From: JAKPKF01 sp964536135
Lineage (GTDB): Bacteria > Patescibacteriota > Dojkabacteria > SC72
DNA length: 50,914 nt
Reading direction: 5' to 3'
NCBI GenBank assembly: GCA_964536135.1
Contig: CAZHVM010000007.1
Location: forward strand, 1-50,914
The notes under the pieces are model-generated. The model was not told the DNA's origin. It ran no database searches and was given only the letters and a program-made list of their open reading frames with translations. Position 1 is the first letter of the stretch. Each line of letters starts with the position of its first letter. The position numbers and the translations under genes are program-made. Positions 40,090 to 49,382 of this stretch are shown here, one piece after another.

Positions 40090-42054
40090 TTATAAATTAG
40101 ATTTAATTTCTTTTATTCTGTCTCTTAAATCTGCGGCTTTTTCAAAATTCAAACTATCTGCAGCCAATAGCATCTTTTGCTCCAAGTCTTTTATTAGCAA
40201 TTTTTTCTGCTTAGTATCTAATTTCTCAAAATACTTGTCATCATTAACAATTTTTTGATCTTCCTCTACTAGTCTACCTCTAATTTCTTTTGAAATCGAG
40301 GTAGGGGTAATACCAAATTCCTGATTGTATCTCTCCTGGTATTTTCTTCTTCTGCTTGTTTCGTCAATTGCATATTTCATACTTTCTGTAATCTTGTCTG
40401 CGTACATTATTACTCTTCCTTCTACATGTCTTGCCGCTCTTCCAATGGTTTGAACTAAGCTTGTTTTTGAGCGCAAAAAGCCCTCTTTGTCCGCGTCAAG
40501 AATTAAAATTAGGGATACCTCTGGAAGATCAATACCCTCTCTTAGGAGATTAATCCCAACGAGCACATCATATTCACCTAGTCTCAGATCTCTAAGTATA
40601 TCTACTCTTTCAATTGTATCTATATCTGAATGTAGATACTGAACCTTAATATCTAGATCCTTAAGGTAGGAAGTTAAATCTTCTGCCATCCTTTTTGTTA
40701 ATGTTGTAACAAGAACTCTCTGTCCTTTCTCAATGTTTTTACTAATTTCAGATATTACATCGTCTATCTGTCCCTCTGTTTTCCTAATGTCTATCATTGG
40801 ATCAAGAAGTCCCGTCGGTCTCGTAAGAAGTTCTACAACCTGTTTGTTGCTTTTCTGCAGCTCGTATTCATTTGGGGTAGCAGAAACGTAAATAGTTGTT
40901 TTTTGTTTTTTTTCAAATTCACCAAAGTTTAATGGTCTATTATCTCTTGCAGATGGTAATCTAAATCCATATTCAATGAGGTTATCTTTTCTTGCTTTGT
41001 CACCATTGTACATACCACCAACCTGTGGAATCGTGATGTGAGATTCATCTACAAACATGAGGTAGTCATCTGGAAAGTAATCCAACAGTGTGTATGGAGG
41101 TTCTCCTGCTTTTCTTCCATCAAAATATATGGAGTAATTCTCCATGCTTTTACAGTATCCAACCTCTCGTAGCATCTCAATGTCATAATTTGTCTTCTGT
41201 TCTAATCTGTAAGCCTCCATTGTTTTCCCAATATTTTTTAGAAAAGAGGTCCTTTTCTTTAAGTCATTTTGAATCATTTCTACAGCATTTTGTATTACAT
41301 CTTTTGAATATACCAAAGAGGTAGCAGGAAAGATTAAGATCTCTTTCATATTTGAAATCTTATGCTTAGAAATTGGTTCAATTTTAGAAATATTCTCAAT
41401 TGCATCTCCAAACAACTCTATACGAATTGAATATTCCTCATATGGTGGAAATATCTCCAATATATCTCCATTTATTCTAAAAGCTCCAGTTGTGAAATCA
41501 AAAGAATCTCTGTTGTATCTCATATCTACAAGAGTTCGAGATATGCCTGAGAGATCAAGGTTCTGTCCTACAAAAAGAGAGAGAGATTTATTCTCGTAAT
41601 TCTCTGGGTTTCCAATGTTGTAAATACACGACACAGAAGCTATTACAATGGTATCTCTTCTTGTTAACGCAGAATTCATAGCACCAAATCTCAAATTTTC
41701 AATCTGTTTATTTACTTCAGATTCTTTCTCGATGTACAAGTCTCTTGCAGGGATATATGCCTCTGGTTGGTAGTAGTCGTAGTAGGAGACAAAGTATTTT
41801 ATAGAATTATTTGGAAAAAACTCTTTAAATTCTTCGTACAATTGTGCAGCGAGAGTTTTGTTATGTGAGAGTATTAATGCAGGTCTATCTAATTCCTTGA
41901 TAATATTTGCCATTACAAATGTTTTTCCAGACCCTGTTACACCCAAGAGTGTTTGTTTCTTGTTACCCTTCTGTATGCCCTCAATAAGTGAAGAGATTGC
42001 TTTTTCCTGATCTTGTGAGGCCAAATATTTACTTTCTAATTTGAATGTTGCCAT
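40090..42054 (-). CDS. uvrB: Excinuclease ABC subunit B
   Basis: The damage-verification helicase of nucleotide excision repair, 654 residues. Walker A is GVTGSGKTFVMANI (~39-46). The beta-hairpin region contains YYDYYQPEAYIPARDLYIEKES. The DEAD-like box is FVDESH, followed by VTTLTKRMAEDLTSYL and the helicase motifs GINLLREGIDLPEVSLILILDADKEGFLRS and QTIGRAARH. The C-terminal UVR motif (~620-650, DLEQKMLLAADSLNFEKAADLRDRIKEI) binds UvrC. Its ATG lies 6 nt after TAAAAT on the minus strand. Confidence 0.98.
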   Translation of the reverse strand: MATFKLESKYLASQDQEKAISSLIEGIQKGNKKQTLLGVTGSGKTFVMANIIKELDRPALILSHNKTLAAQLYEEFKEFFPNNSIKYFVSYYDYYQPEAYIPARDLYIEKESEVNKQIENLRFGAMNSALTRRDTIVIASVSCIYNIGNPENYENKSLSLFVGQNLDLSGISRTLVDMRYNRDSFDFTTGAFRINGDILEIFPPYEEYSIRIELFGDAIENISKIEPISKHKISNMKEILIFPATSLVYSKDVIQNAVEMIQNDLKKRTSFLKNIGKTMEAYRLEQKTNYDIEMLREVGYCKSMENYSIYFDGRKAGEPPYTLLDYFPDDYLMFVDESHITIPQVGGMYNGDKARKDNLIEYGFRLPSARDNRPLNFGEFEKKQKTTIYVSATPNEYELQKSNKQVVELLTRPTGLLDPMIDIRKTEGQIDDVISEISKNIEKGQRVLVTTLTKRMAEDLTSYLKDLDIKVQYLHSDIDTIERVDILRDLRLGEYDVLVGINLLREGIDLPEVSLILILDADKEGFLRSKTSLVQTIGRAARHVEGRVIMYADKITESMKYAIDETSRRRKYQERYNQEFGITPTSISKEIRGRLVEEDQKIVNDDKYFEKLDTKQKKLLIKDLEQKMLLAADSLNFEKAADLRDRIKEIKSNL

Positions 42055-42096
42055 ATGGAGATTTTAGCAGATATATGGATGTGTTAAAATGAATAT
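42055..42096. promoter_or_regulatory. Overlapping divergent leaderless promoters of uvrB and mutL
   Basis: The 42 bp between the two ATGs hold TAAAAT on the minus strand (complement of ATTTTA, 42061-42066), ending 6 nt before uvrB. They also hold TAAAAT on the plus strand (42085-42090), ending 6 nt before mutL. Each -35 position would fall on the other gene's -10, so the two promoters probably cannot be occupied together. Confidence 0.6.
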
Positions 42097-43857
42097 ATGG
42101 GAAAACCAGTATTAAACAAATTGTCGCAAGATGTAGTTAATCAGATAGCTGCTGGAGAGGTAGTAGAGCGACCAGCCTCTGTGGTAAAGGAGCTTGTAGA
42201 CAACGCCATAGATGCAAAAGCCACAGAGATAGAGATTAAAATAAAAGATGGTGGAATAGGATTGATAGAGGTATCTGACAATGGTATTGGAATCCCCAAG
42301 AGGAATCTCCCAGAGATATTTCTTCCACATACAACTTCCAAGATTAGCAGAATTGAAGATTTGAATACTCTTCTAAGTATGGGATTTAGAGGAGAGGCGC
42401 TTTCTTCAATCACCTCGGTGGCTAGAGTTAATGTAATTTCGAAATTTGAAGATGAAGGAATAGGAAATCAAATTATGTTCAATGATAAAGGGCAAAGTGA
42501 TGTTCGAAGTGCAGCTAAAGAGCAGGGAACTACTGTAAGAGTAGAGAATCTCTTTTACAATATCCCTGCAAGAAGAAAATATCTTAAATCTGCAGCTACT
42601 GAATACAGGAAAATCTACGAATTGCTCAATCGTTACTTTGTTGTGTATCCAAATATCTCATTTAAAATTCAAAAAGATGGAAAAGAAGTACTCTCTTTAA
42701 GTGCACAAGAGAATTGCAAAGCGGGAGATATTTGTAAGGAAAGAATTGAGGAGATATATGGTCAAGAAGAACTAGTAGAAATTAAATATGAGGGAAACGG
42801 GATGAAGATAAAGGGATACTCCGGACATCCGTCATCTCACAAAAGCAAAAATACAAAACAACTTGTGTATGTAAATGGAAGGCCAGTTATGGACAGAGGT
42901 ATTATACGGGCAGTCTACGAAGGATATTCAAGATATCTTCCATTTGGAGAGAAGGTAAGCTTTTATATAAATATAGAGATTAATCCAGAATTAGTAGATG
43001 TAAATGTTCATCCACGAAAAGAAGAAATTCGTTTTGAAAACCCATTTAGAGTGTACTCTGCAATAGAAGAGGCCGTTAAACATGCACTAAACAAGGAGTT
43101 ATCTTTTCAAATTGATTCATCTCCCTCTCCAATTGCTCAAAGGAGAGAAACTTTCAATGCTAATTCTCAAAATACAGATTACAGTACCAGAGAAATTAAA
43201 TTTGACAAACAGTACAGTTCCGTAAGAGACAGTTTACTTTTCTCCAAGGAAGCACTGACTGTTCCAGAAAGTGAACAAGAAGAGATTAGAAATATATTCC
43301 AAATTTTTGACAAATATATTGGAATAGAATTTACAGATGAAAGACTCTGGATAATAGATCAACATGCCGCTGCAGAGAGAATCAATTTTGAGAAAATTCA
43401 AAAGCGAGAGGAGAAGGCATTAGATATTCAAAATCTACTTGTTCCGACAGCAATAATATTCTCCAAAGAAGAAAGGTTGTTTCTGGAAGAGTTTAAGGAT
43501 TTCTTCAAGGAGTTAGGTATCAATTTTGAGATTAAAGAGTATGGTATAGATATCCTTTCGTTACCTTCCATGCTTCCTGCAAGCAATACAGAGGCTCTTT
43601 TTAAAGAGATATTTGAAATTTCTGACAATTTAGATACACTTAAGAAGGATTTCAACAGAAAGAAAGAAGATATACTTGCTACAGTAGCTTGCCACACGAG
43701 TATAAGGTCGGGACAGAAGCTAAGCTATGAGGAAATGAAAAACCTTTTTGAAGAGCTCTCCTCTTGTGAGAACCCATATAGCTGTCCCCATGGTAGGCCT
43801 GCAGTATGGAGATTGACAAGAGAACAGATAGACACTAATTTTGAAAGAACATACTAA
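42097..43857 (+). CDS. mutL: DNA mismatch repair protein MutL (endonuclease type)
   Basis: The mismatch-repair coordinator, 586 residues. The GHKL ATPase motifs are intact: AGEVVERPASVVKELVDNAIDA, EVSDNGIGI and TSKI to GFRGEALSSI. The C-terminal domain carries the metal-dependent endonuclease motif DQHAAAERINFE, together with an ACHTSIRSGQ and a CPHGRP motif. It is therefore the nicking form found in bacteria without MutH. mutS is not in the window. It is the first gene of a run with rsmI, degT and femX. Confidence 0.97.
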   Translation: MGKPVLNKLSQDVVNQIAAGEVVERPASVVKELVDNAIDAKATEIEIKIKDGGIGLIEVSDNGIGIPKRNLPEIFLPHTTSKISRIEDLNTLLSMGFRGEALSSITSVARVNVISKFEDEGIGNQIMFNDKGQSDVRSAAKEQGTTVRVENLFYNIPARRKYLKSAATEYRKIYELLNRYFVVYPNISFKIQKDGKEVLSLSAQENCKAGDICKERIEEIYGQEELVEIKYEGNGMKIKGYSGHPSSHKSKNTKQLVYVNGRPVMDRGIIRAVYEGYSRYLPFGEKVSFYINIEINPELVDVNVHPRKEEIRFENPFRVYSAIEEAVKHALNKELSFQIDSSPSPIAQRRETFNANSQNTDYSTREIKFDKQYSSVRDSLLFSKEALTVPESEQEEIRNIFQIFDKYIGIEFTDERLWIIDQHAAAERINFEKIQKREEKALDIQNLLVPTAIIFSKEERLFLEEFKDFFKELGINFEIKEYGIDILSLPSMLPASNTEALFKEIFEISDNLDTLKKDFNRKKEDILATVACHTSIRSGQKLSYEEMKNLFEELSSCENPYSCPHGRPAVWRLTREQIDTNFERTY

Positions 43858-43858
43858 C

Positions 43859-44569
43859 ATGCAAAAAGGAACACTATACCTAATACCAACACCAATAACT
43901 AATGCTCCGATGAAGGATATTCTTCTTTCACCATACATAGAAATTGTTAAAGATCTTGAGATATTTGTTGTAGAGAAAGCGAAAACAGCCAGAGCACATC
44001 TCTCCTCCATAGAATTGAAGAAAAAAATACAAGAGATAGAAATGTACGAACTTAGTGAACATACAAAAGTATATGAAATTGAAGCAATGTTGAAACCTCT
44101 AATGGAAGGAAAAGATGTTGGGCTAATGTCTGAAGCAGGAGTGCCATCGATAGCGGATCCTGGATACAGACTTGTAATTTTTGCACAGAAAAACGGTATT
44201 CGAGTAGTTCCATTTACTGGCCCATCTTCCATCTTTTTAGCCTTAATGGCTTCAGGACTAAATGGTCAGAATTTTGCCTTCAATGGATACCTTCCACAAG
44301 AGAATAGAGATTTAAGAAAAGCTATCCGTAGTGTAGAGGTATTTGCGAAAGGAACAGGTCAGACCCAAATATTCATGGAAGCACCATACCGAAACCAAAA
44401 GATTTTTGAAAATATCCTTTCTGTTTGTGAAGATGACACATATCTTTGCGTAGCACAAAATATCATGGGCGAAAAAGAGTTCATAAAGACAGAATCCATA
44501 GCTAAATGGAAGAAAAACAAAATTAGATTAGATGATGTTCCCTGTTTATTTTTAATCAATAAAATCTAA
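43859..44569 (+). CDS. rsmI: RsmI-like tetrapyrrole-methylase-fold methyltransferase
   Basis: A SAM-dependent enzyme of the family that methylates ribose of C1402 in 16S rRNA. The start at ATG 43859 is 1 nt after the mutL stop (MQKGTLYLIPTPITNAPM), giving 236 residues. Motifs: LYLIPTPI, VEKAKTARAHLS (replaces the usual EDTR), the G-rich DVGLMSEAGVPSIADPGYRLV, VVPFTGPSSIFLALMASGLNGQNFAFNGYLP, and MEAPYRNQKIFENIL. The first motif lacks the usual GNL(G/A)D. It could be a diverged subfamily with a different target. Confidence 0.83.
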   Translation: MQKGTLYLIPTPITNAPMKDILLSPYIEIVKDLEIFVVEKAKTARAHLSSIELKKKIQEIEMYELSEHTKVYEIEAMLKPLMEGKDVGLMSEAGVPSIADPGYRLVIFAQKNGIRVVPFTGPSSIFLALMASGLNGQNFAFNGYLPQENRDLRKAIRSVEVFAKGTGQTQIFMEAPYRNQKIFENILSVCEDDTYLCVAQNIMGEKEFIKTESIAKWKKNKIRLDDVPCLFLINKI

Positions 44570-45828
44570 TGTCAGTATTCATCAGTTCAATACCGAATGT
44601 GCAGAAAGACGATCTTCTTCTTGCTAGAAAGATTGTAAAAGGTGAGATAGATATTTCAAAAGAAAGAATGGTCCTAGAAGATCTCCTTTCCAGAGTATTC
44701 AAAGATTGTGGTATATTCCTTTTTAATAGAGGCCGAGATGCTCTATATGTGACGCTACGAGCATTAGGGATATCTCCTAAAGATGAAGTAATCCTTCAAG
44801 CTTTTACCTGTATAGCTGTCCCAGCACCAATTCTCTGGTTAGGTGCTACACCAAGATACACAGATATAGATCCAAAGAGCTTCAATATAGATTTAGACAA
44901 GTTACAGTCAAATATAAACGAATTTACAAAAGTAATAATAATTCAACATACCTTTGGCAATATCTTTGACATTAAAAAGGTTAGAGGAATTGTAGACCAA
45001 GCGAACAAAGACAGAAAAGAAAAAGAGAAGATTTACATCATAGAGGATTGTGCCCATCATTCAATCCTTTCGAACAAGGACGTTTTAAAATACTCAGACA
45101 TTGCACTCTTTAGTTTTGCCCAAGACAAAAGCATAAGTAGTACTCAAGGTGGTTTGGTTGTGGTAAAAAATCCAAACATCTCTAAAGTTTTTTCCATTCT
45201 CTACGATGCAATCCCTGAACAAACAGAGAAGGAAGCTAAATACAATGCAGAATATATAAGTAGATGGGGGGAGATTAAAAAAGAATATTTCAAAAGCATA
45301 TTTAATTTTTACAAAAGACTAACCCTTGGAAAGATTAAAATCATTCTTTACAGACTCTTGGGTAAAATTAAGAAGCAAGCCTCAGAAGATATCGGAAGTA
45401 AAAAAGATATCCGAAGATATAGCAACGTACAGGCATCTCTTCTTCTTAATCAATTACCGAAGATAAAAAAAATTGATGAACACAGAAAAATAATAACCAA
45501 AGTGTATGACGAGATATTGAAGGGAGATACAATATTTACAAATCATTCAAATTGCTTGTTGAGATATCCTGTACTAGTATCTAATCCAGAGGAGGTATTA
45601 TTAGCTCTAGCAAAAGAAAAGATAATTGGAGGAAGATGGTACTCTTCTGCAGTGTTTCCCTTAACCGATAGATTCGAAAGAGTAGGATACATCAAAGGAA
45701 GTTGCATGAAAGCAGAATTATGCTCTAAATATATAATTAATCTTCCAACAAATATTAAAGTAACAGAAGAAATAGCTAAAGATATTGCTAGGATAGTTAA
45801 TAAGGTTGGTGTAAGTATTAAGATTTAA
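44569..45828 (+). CDS. DegT/DnrJ/EryC1/StrS-like PLP aminotransferase
   Basis: A fold-type I PLP enzyme, usually making amino sugars. The 419 residues include FNRGRDALYVTLRALGISPKDEVILQAFTC, the Asp of YIIEDCAHH binding the PLP nitrogen, and SFAQDKSISSTQGG, where Lys is the likely Schiff-base residue. An unusual basic insert (~230-290, YFKSIFNFYKRLTLGKIKIILYRLLGKIKKQ) may contact the membrane. It overlaps the rsmI stop and is followed after 10 nt by a FemAB-type gene. The pair may modify cell-wall or surface polymers. The substrate is unknown. Confidence 0.85.
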   Translation: MSVFISSIPNVQKDDLLLARKIVKGEIDISKERMVLEDLLSRVFKDCGIFLFNRGRDALYVTLRALGISPKDEVILQAFTCIAVPAPILWLGATPRYTDIDPKSFNIDLDKLQSNINEFTKVIIIQHTFGNIFDIKKVRGIVDQANKDRKEKEKIYIIEDCAHHSILSNKDVLKYSDIALFSFAQDKSISSTQGGLVVVKNPNISKVFSILYDAIPEQTEKEAKYNAEYISRWGEIKKEYFKSIFNFYKRLTLGKIKIILYRLLGKIKKQASEDIGSKKDIRRYSNVQASLLLNQLPKIKKIDEHRKIITKVYDEILKGDTIFTNHSNCLLRYPVLVSNPEEVLLALAKEKIIGGRWYSSAVFPLTDRFERVGYIKGSCMKAELCSKYIINLPTNIKVTEEIAKDIARIVNKVGVSIKI

Positions 45829-45838
45829 GAATAGAAAT

Positions 45839-46900
45839 ATGACAGATCTAAAGTTTTTAGATATAGAGAATGATTCACAATGGGATTCACTTGTTCTTTC
45901 CTTAGATAATTACTCATTTCTTCTTAGTAGTTTTAGATGTAAATACAGCAAGGAGATAGATGGGAGATCTTTTAGGTTTGCTATCTACGATGGAGATATA
46001 TTTCAAGGCGTAATGTGTGGTAGTTTTGGAAAGACAAAACTCTTTGGTAAATATTTAGAATTTAAACACTCCCCAATATTGCAGAACCAAGATGAAGAGC
46101 TTTGGAGTGCAGTCTTGGAAAAATGTAACGGTATTGCCCAGGAGAATGGATGCTTTATGTTTAGAATTTCTCCTTTGTATGTAGACAATGGTGTATTGGA
46201 AGGCTTGTACAGAAAGCTAGATATGAGAAAGAGTCCAATCCAAGATATAGATGCCATGATATCCCAATATATTGACCTAAATAAGACAGAAGAAGAGCTA
46301 AGACATGAAATGAGTGACTCTACTAGAAACAATATTAACAAGTTAACCAAGAATACAGATATATCTGTAAAGATATTTAAAGATAATTCGCAGTTTGATT
46401 TATTCGCAGATTTCCATAATCAAACCATGGTAAAAAAAGGATATGTTGACAGATCTACAAAATCATTGCTTAGGGAATTACAGCTACAGGTAGATGCTGG
46501 AAGCTGTTATATGATCGTTGGGTATTACCAAAACAAGCCAATTAGTATATGGCAGGCTACTGTATATGGAAAATACATGCATATATATCAAGCTGGAAGT
46601 GACACCCTCTTTAGAGACAAAAACATTAGAATTACTTACCTACTGTATTGGGAATGTGTGAAATTAGCCAAAGAGCTAGGTTGTAAAACACTGGATCTTT
46701 TTGGAGGTATGGTCCCAGAAGGATATGATGGAAAGAAACATCCATGGTCAGGTGTTAGTGCCTTTAAAAGAAGTCTAGGAGGCAAGAGAGTTACATATAT
46801 GCACAGTAGAGATTTTGCTATTAAAAAGATAATGTACAAGCTCTATTATAGATATTCATACATTAGAACAATACTTAAAGGTTACCCTGTTAATTGGTAA
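45839..46900 (+). CDS. FemAB/FemX-like peptidoglycan bridge aminoacyltransferase
   Basis: A GNAT-fold tandem protein (353 residues) of the FemABX family, which adds amino acids from aminoacyl-tRNA to lipid II. The family pattern is seen in IDLNKTEEELRHEMSDSTRNNINKL and in ISIWQATVYGKYMHIYQAGSD. The C-terminal YWECVKLAKELGCKTLDLFGGMVPEGYDGKKHPWSGVSAFKRSLGG is highly typical. Three glycine tRNAs in the window would supply a plausible donor, but the amino acid used cannot be read from sequence. It is the last gene of the mutL run and converges on the DUF2207 gene. Confidence 0.88.
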   Translation: MTDLKFLDIENDSQWDSLVLSLDNYSFLLSSFRCKYSKEIDGRSFRFAIYDGDIFQGVMCGSFGKTKLFGKYLEFKHSPILQNQDEELWSAVLEKCNGIAQENGCFMFRISPLYVDNGVLEGLYRKLDMRKSPIQDIDAMISQYIDLNKTEEELRHEMSDSTRNNINKLTKNTDISVKIFKDNSQFDLFADFHNQTMVKKGYVDRSTKSLLRELQLQVDAGSCYMIVGYYQNKPISIWQATVYGKYMHIYQAGSDTLFRDKNIRITYLLYWECVKLAKELGCKTLDLFGGMVPEGYDGKKHPWSGVSAFKRSLGGKRVTYMHSRDFAIKKIMYKLYYRYSYIRTILKGYPVNW

Positions 46901-48598
46901 TTACCATCTTCCGCCACCACCACCACCAAATCCACCGCCACTACTTCCACCACTAAACCCGCTTCCACCAAATGAAGAATGACTACTTGGAGGGGTAGAA
47001 CTTGTTTGTATACCTCTGCTTACAGAAGATATTGAATTTGCAAGTAACAACGTATTAAATGTAGAAATGTCTCCTGCATACCAAGAAGGAGGTTCCTTGT
47101 ACAAATCTTCAAATTCTCTTGCCCACTTCTTTTCTAAACCAAAGATAATAGCGTAGGGGAGTAATTTTTCAAACACACCTAAATATTTCTCAGGATCATT
47201 GTGGAATTCAATCCTATGTTTTTCAGCAGTATTTATATACATTTTTAAGCCCTCCAGTTCTGCAAATATCTCATTCCCAAGGGTATCTCTCAATTCAACT
47301 TTTGATGTAAGAATTATTAAAATAAGCGAGGAGAGAGCAATTCCTATTGTCCAACCAGTAGCGGCTATAGAGGCTAGAGCCGTTGCAGCTACAAAGATTA
47401 TAAAAATACCAAAGAATCCAGTAAAAAGGAATTTATTCCATAGTTTTTTACTATCTCTGGAGAAGTATTTTTTATCATATAACTTTGTGTCTATATTCTT
47501 CTTCAATGAATTTACAGTGATATAGAAATCCGAAGGAATATCGTTAATATTTACCTCATTCTTACCCTTAAATAGATCTGCGTATAGAGCTCTAACAGTA
47601 TCCTCTGAAATATTTTTCTCTATTTGATCCTTTTCTAATACGTAGCTCCTCTTACCTTCCTGCCTAATCTTAATATATCCATCTATTGCCATTTGTACAA
47701 TCTGTGCAGTTATATGTTTAGGAGTAAGAGCTTTTGTATATATTGCCCCAGCAAGCATAGGGAACATATCTTTTGGAGGTTCGTAGTGTGGGATTGTAGT
47801 AAATTTCCTACTTTTTCCATTCTTTTTTATTAACATCAACCCTACTATTAATGTAGGTATTGGAAGTAAAAGACCAATGTTGGAGAGAAGAAAAGCCACT
47901 GTTTGAGCTCCTCTAACGTCTTTTAAAGTACCCTTTGGCATAGATATGGCTACTGTTAGATCCTCTCCAGCATTTAAAGTATTAATTGGCGTTACAGACG
48001 CCTCTGTCTCAGAGATATCTTTAAATGTACAATCTGATTGTGTAGAACCAGTTACACCTGTGTAACAGATTTTATTTATAATTTTCCCAGGAACTGTGAT
48101 AGTAGTGGAAAGTTTTTGTATTGGTACATTCCAGTAAGTCCCTGCAATATTAAGATAGAGTTCATCATGGTCATCAAAATAATTGATGGCGTTTTTCATC
48201 GTGTACTTTATGACATACACATACTCTCCCTCTATTAAAGTGTCGGCCTCTCCAATTTTAAATCTTGTGTAACCATTCTCTAAACTCTTTTCGTAGATTC
48301 TGTACTTAAGTGAAGGTTCATCTTTCTTGTAGTAGTACAATTCATCTAATTTTATTCCTACTGGTCTAGCGAGTGTTAGTTGCACTCTATATTTCGTAGG
48401 AATATCTCTATATATTCCATGCCCTGGGTATGAGAAGAAGTATGTAATCTCTTCTTCAATTTTGATGTCTGTATTCTGTTCTAATGTAATGTTGGATTTA
48501 AAATCAGAGATTACATCCACGGATTGAGCCAACGTGTTGGTTGAAAAAAGTGGGAACAGAACAAACACAAAAAGTAAGTACCCAAAGAATTTCTTCAT
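46901..48598 (-). CDS. DUF2207 membrane protein with a Gly/Ser-rich tail
   Basis: The 565 residues have a signal peptide (1-24), an extracytoplasmic beta domain (~28-225) containing ITYFFSYPGHGIYRDIPTKYRV, which is diagnostic for DUF2207, and helices at ~230-255 and ~395-430. A cytoplasmic part with a winged-helix-like segment follows (TAQIVQMAIDGYIKIRQEGKRSYVLEK, ~290-320). The tail is almost only Gly/Ser with Phe (FGGSGFSGGSSGGGFGGGGG), ending RW. It is transcribed 8 nt after lemA, a pairing common in bacteria. The function is unknown. Confidence 0.9.
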   Translation of the reverse strand: MKKFFGYLLFVFVLFPLFSTNTLAQSVDVISDFKSNITLEQNTDIKIEEEITYFFSYPGHGIYRDIPTKYRVQLTLARPVGIKLDELYYYKKDEPSLKYRIYEKSLENGYTRFKIGEADTLIEGEYVYVIKYTMKNAINYFDDHDELYLNIAGTYWNVPIQKLSTTITVPGKIINKICYTGVTGSTQSDCTFKDISETEASVTPINTLNAGEDLTVAISMPKGTLKDVRGAQTVAFLLSNIGLLLPIPTLIVGLMLIKKNGKSRKFTTIPHYEPPKDMFPMLAGAIYTKALTPKHITAQIVQMAIDGYIKIRQEGKRSYVLEKDQIEKNISEDTVRALYADLFKGKNEVNINDIPSDFYITVNSLKKNIDTKLYDKKYFSRDSKKLWNKFLFTGFFGIFIIFVAATALASIAATGWTIGIALSSLILIILTSKVELRDTLGNEIFAELEGLKMYINTAEKHRIEFHNDPEKYLGVFEKLLPYAIIFGLEKKWAREFEDLYKEPPSWYAGDISTFNTLLLANSISSVSRGIQTSSTPPSSHSSFGGSGFSGGSSGGGFGGGGGGRW

Positions 48599-48606
48599 AT
48601 TTTGTC

Positions 48607-49158
48607 TTAGAACTTTATCTCTACGTTTTTCTTCTCATCCTCTGAAGCTTCAAAGAATGGCTCAGCTTTGAATCCAAGTACTTGAGCTATTATATTTGTA
48701 GGAAAAATAACGATCATACTGTTAAAGTCACGTACAGCACCGTTGTAGTATCTTCTAGATTTCTGGATATTGTCTTCCAAATCTTTAAGATTGGTTTGTA
48801 GACCTAAGAAATTTGTATCTGCTTTAAGCTGAGGGTAATTCTCTGCTACTGCAAAAATCTTTGAAACCATACCACTTAACTGGTCTTCTAACTTTGCTTT
48901 CTCATCGAAAGATGTTGCACTCATAGCTCTTGCTCTCATTTCCGTCACTTTTGCTAATGTTTCGCTCTCATGCTTTGCATATCCCTTAACAATTTCAACA
49001 AGATTTGGAATCATGTCGTATCTCTGTTTTTGGAATGTCTCAATATCTGCAGATGCTTCTGAGACCATTACTTTCTGCTTAGCTAATCTATTATAAATTC
49101 CAATTATAACTAGAATCAAAACAGCTAGAACACCAAGTATTATATATAACCATTCCAT
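48607..49158 (-). CDS. lemA: LemA family protein
   Basis: A 183-residue bitopic membrane protein. The N-terminal helix (~2-22, EWLYIILGVLAVLILVIIGIYN) is followed by the helical LemA domain: RYDMIPNLVEIVKGYAKHESETLAKVTEMRARA, then ENYPQLKADTNFLGLQTNLKDLEDNIQKSRRYYNGAVRDFNSMI. LemA proteins are of unknown biochemical role. The gene starts the two-gene unit lemA-DUF2207. Confidence 0.95.
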   Translation of the reverse strand: MEWLYIILGVLAVLILVIIGIYNRLAKQKVMVSEASADIETFQKQRYDMIPNLVEIVKGYAKHESETLAKVTEMRARAMSATSFDEKAKLEDQLSGMVSKIFAVAENYPQLKADTNFLGLQTNLKDLEDNIQKSRRYYNGAVRDFNSMIVIFPTNIIAQVLGFKAEPFFEASEDEKKNVEIKF

Positions 49159-49220
49159 AATGATATTAGTATTAAATTAACTTATATATATTGTATTGAG
49201 TTTGGAGATTGTTTGCAAGA

Positions 49221-49297
49221 TGGTCGGGGCGACACGACTTGAACGTGCGACCTCTGCGTCCCAAACGCAGCGTTCTAGCCAACTGAACTACGCCCCG
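49221..49297 (-). tRNA. tRNA-Pro (anticodon TGG)
   Basis: A minus-strand 77-nt cloverleaf with CCA encoded. The acceptor is CGGGGCG/CGCCCCG. The anticodon arm CTGCG-TTTGGGA-CGCAG gives TGG. The T loop is TTCAAGT. Confidence 0.95.
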
Positions 49298-49334
49298 ATT
49301 AATGCAAGTTGATTTTATCATACCTACCGTAAAG

Positions 49335-49358
49335 AAAAAAGGGAGACTTTAATCTCCC
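49335..49358 (-). terminator. Rho-independent terminator after the DUF4870 gene
   Basis: A perfect stem GGGAGA/TCTCCC (49341-49346 with 49353-49358) with a 6-nt loop is followed on the minus strand by a run of six T (complement of 49335-49340). It lies 24 nt after the DUF4870 stop and upstream of tRNA-Pro. Confidence 0.78.
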
Positions 49359-49382
49359 TTTTCATATACGTTCAATGACTAT

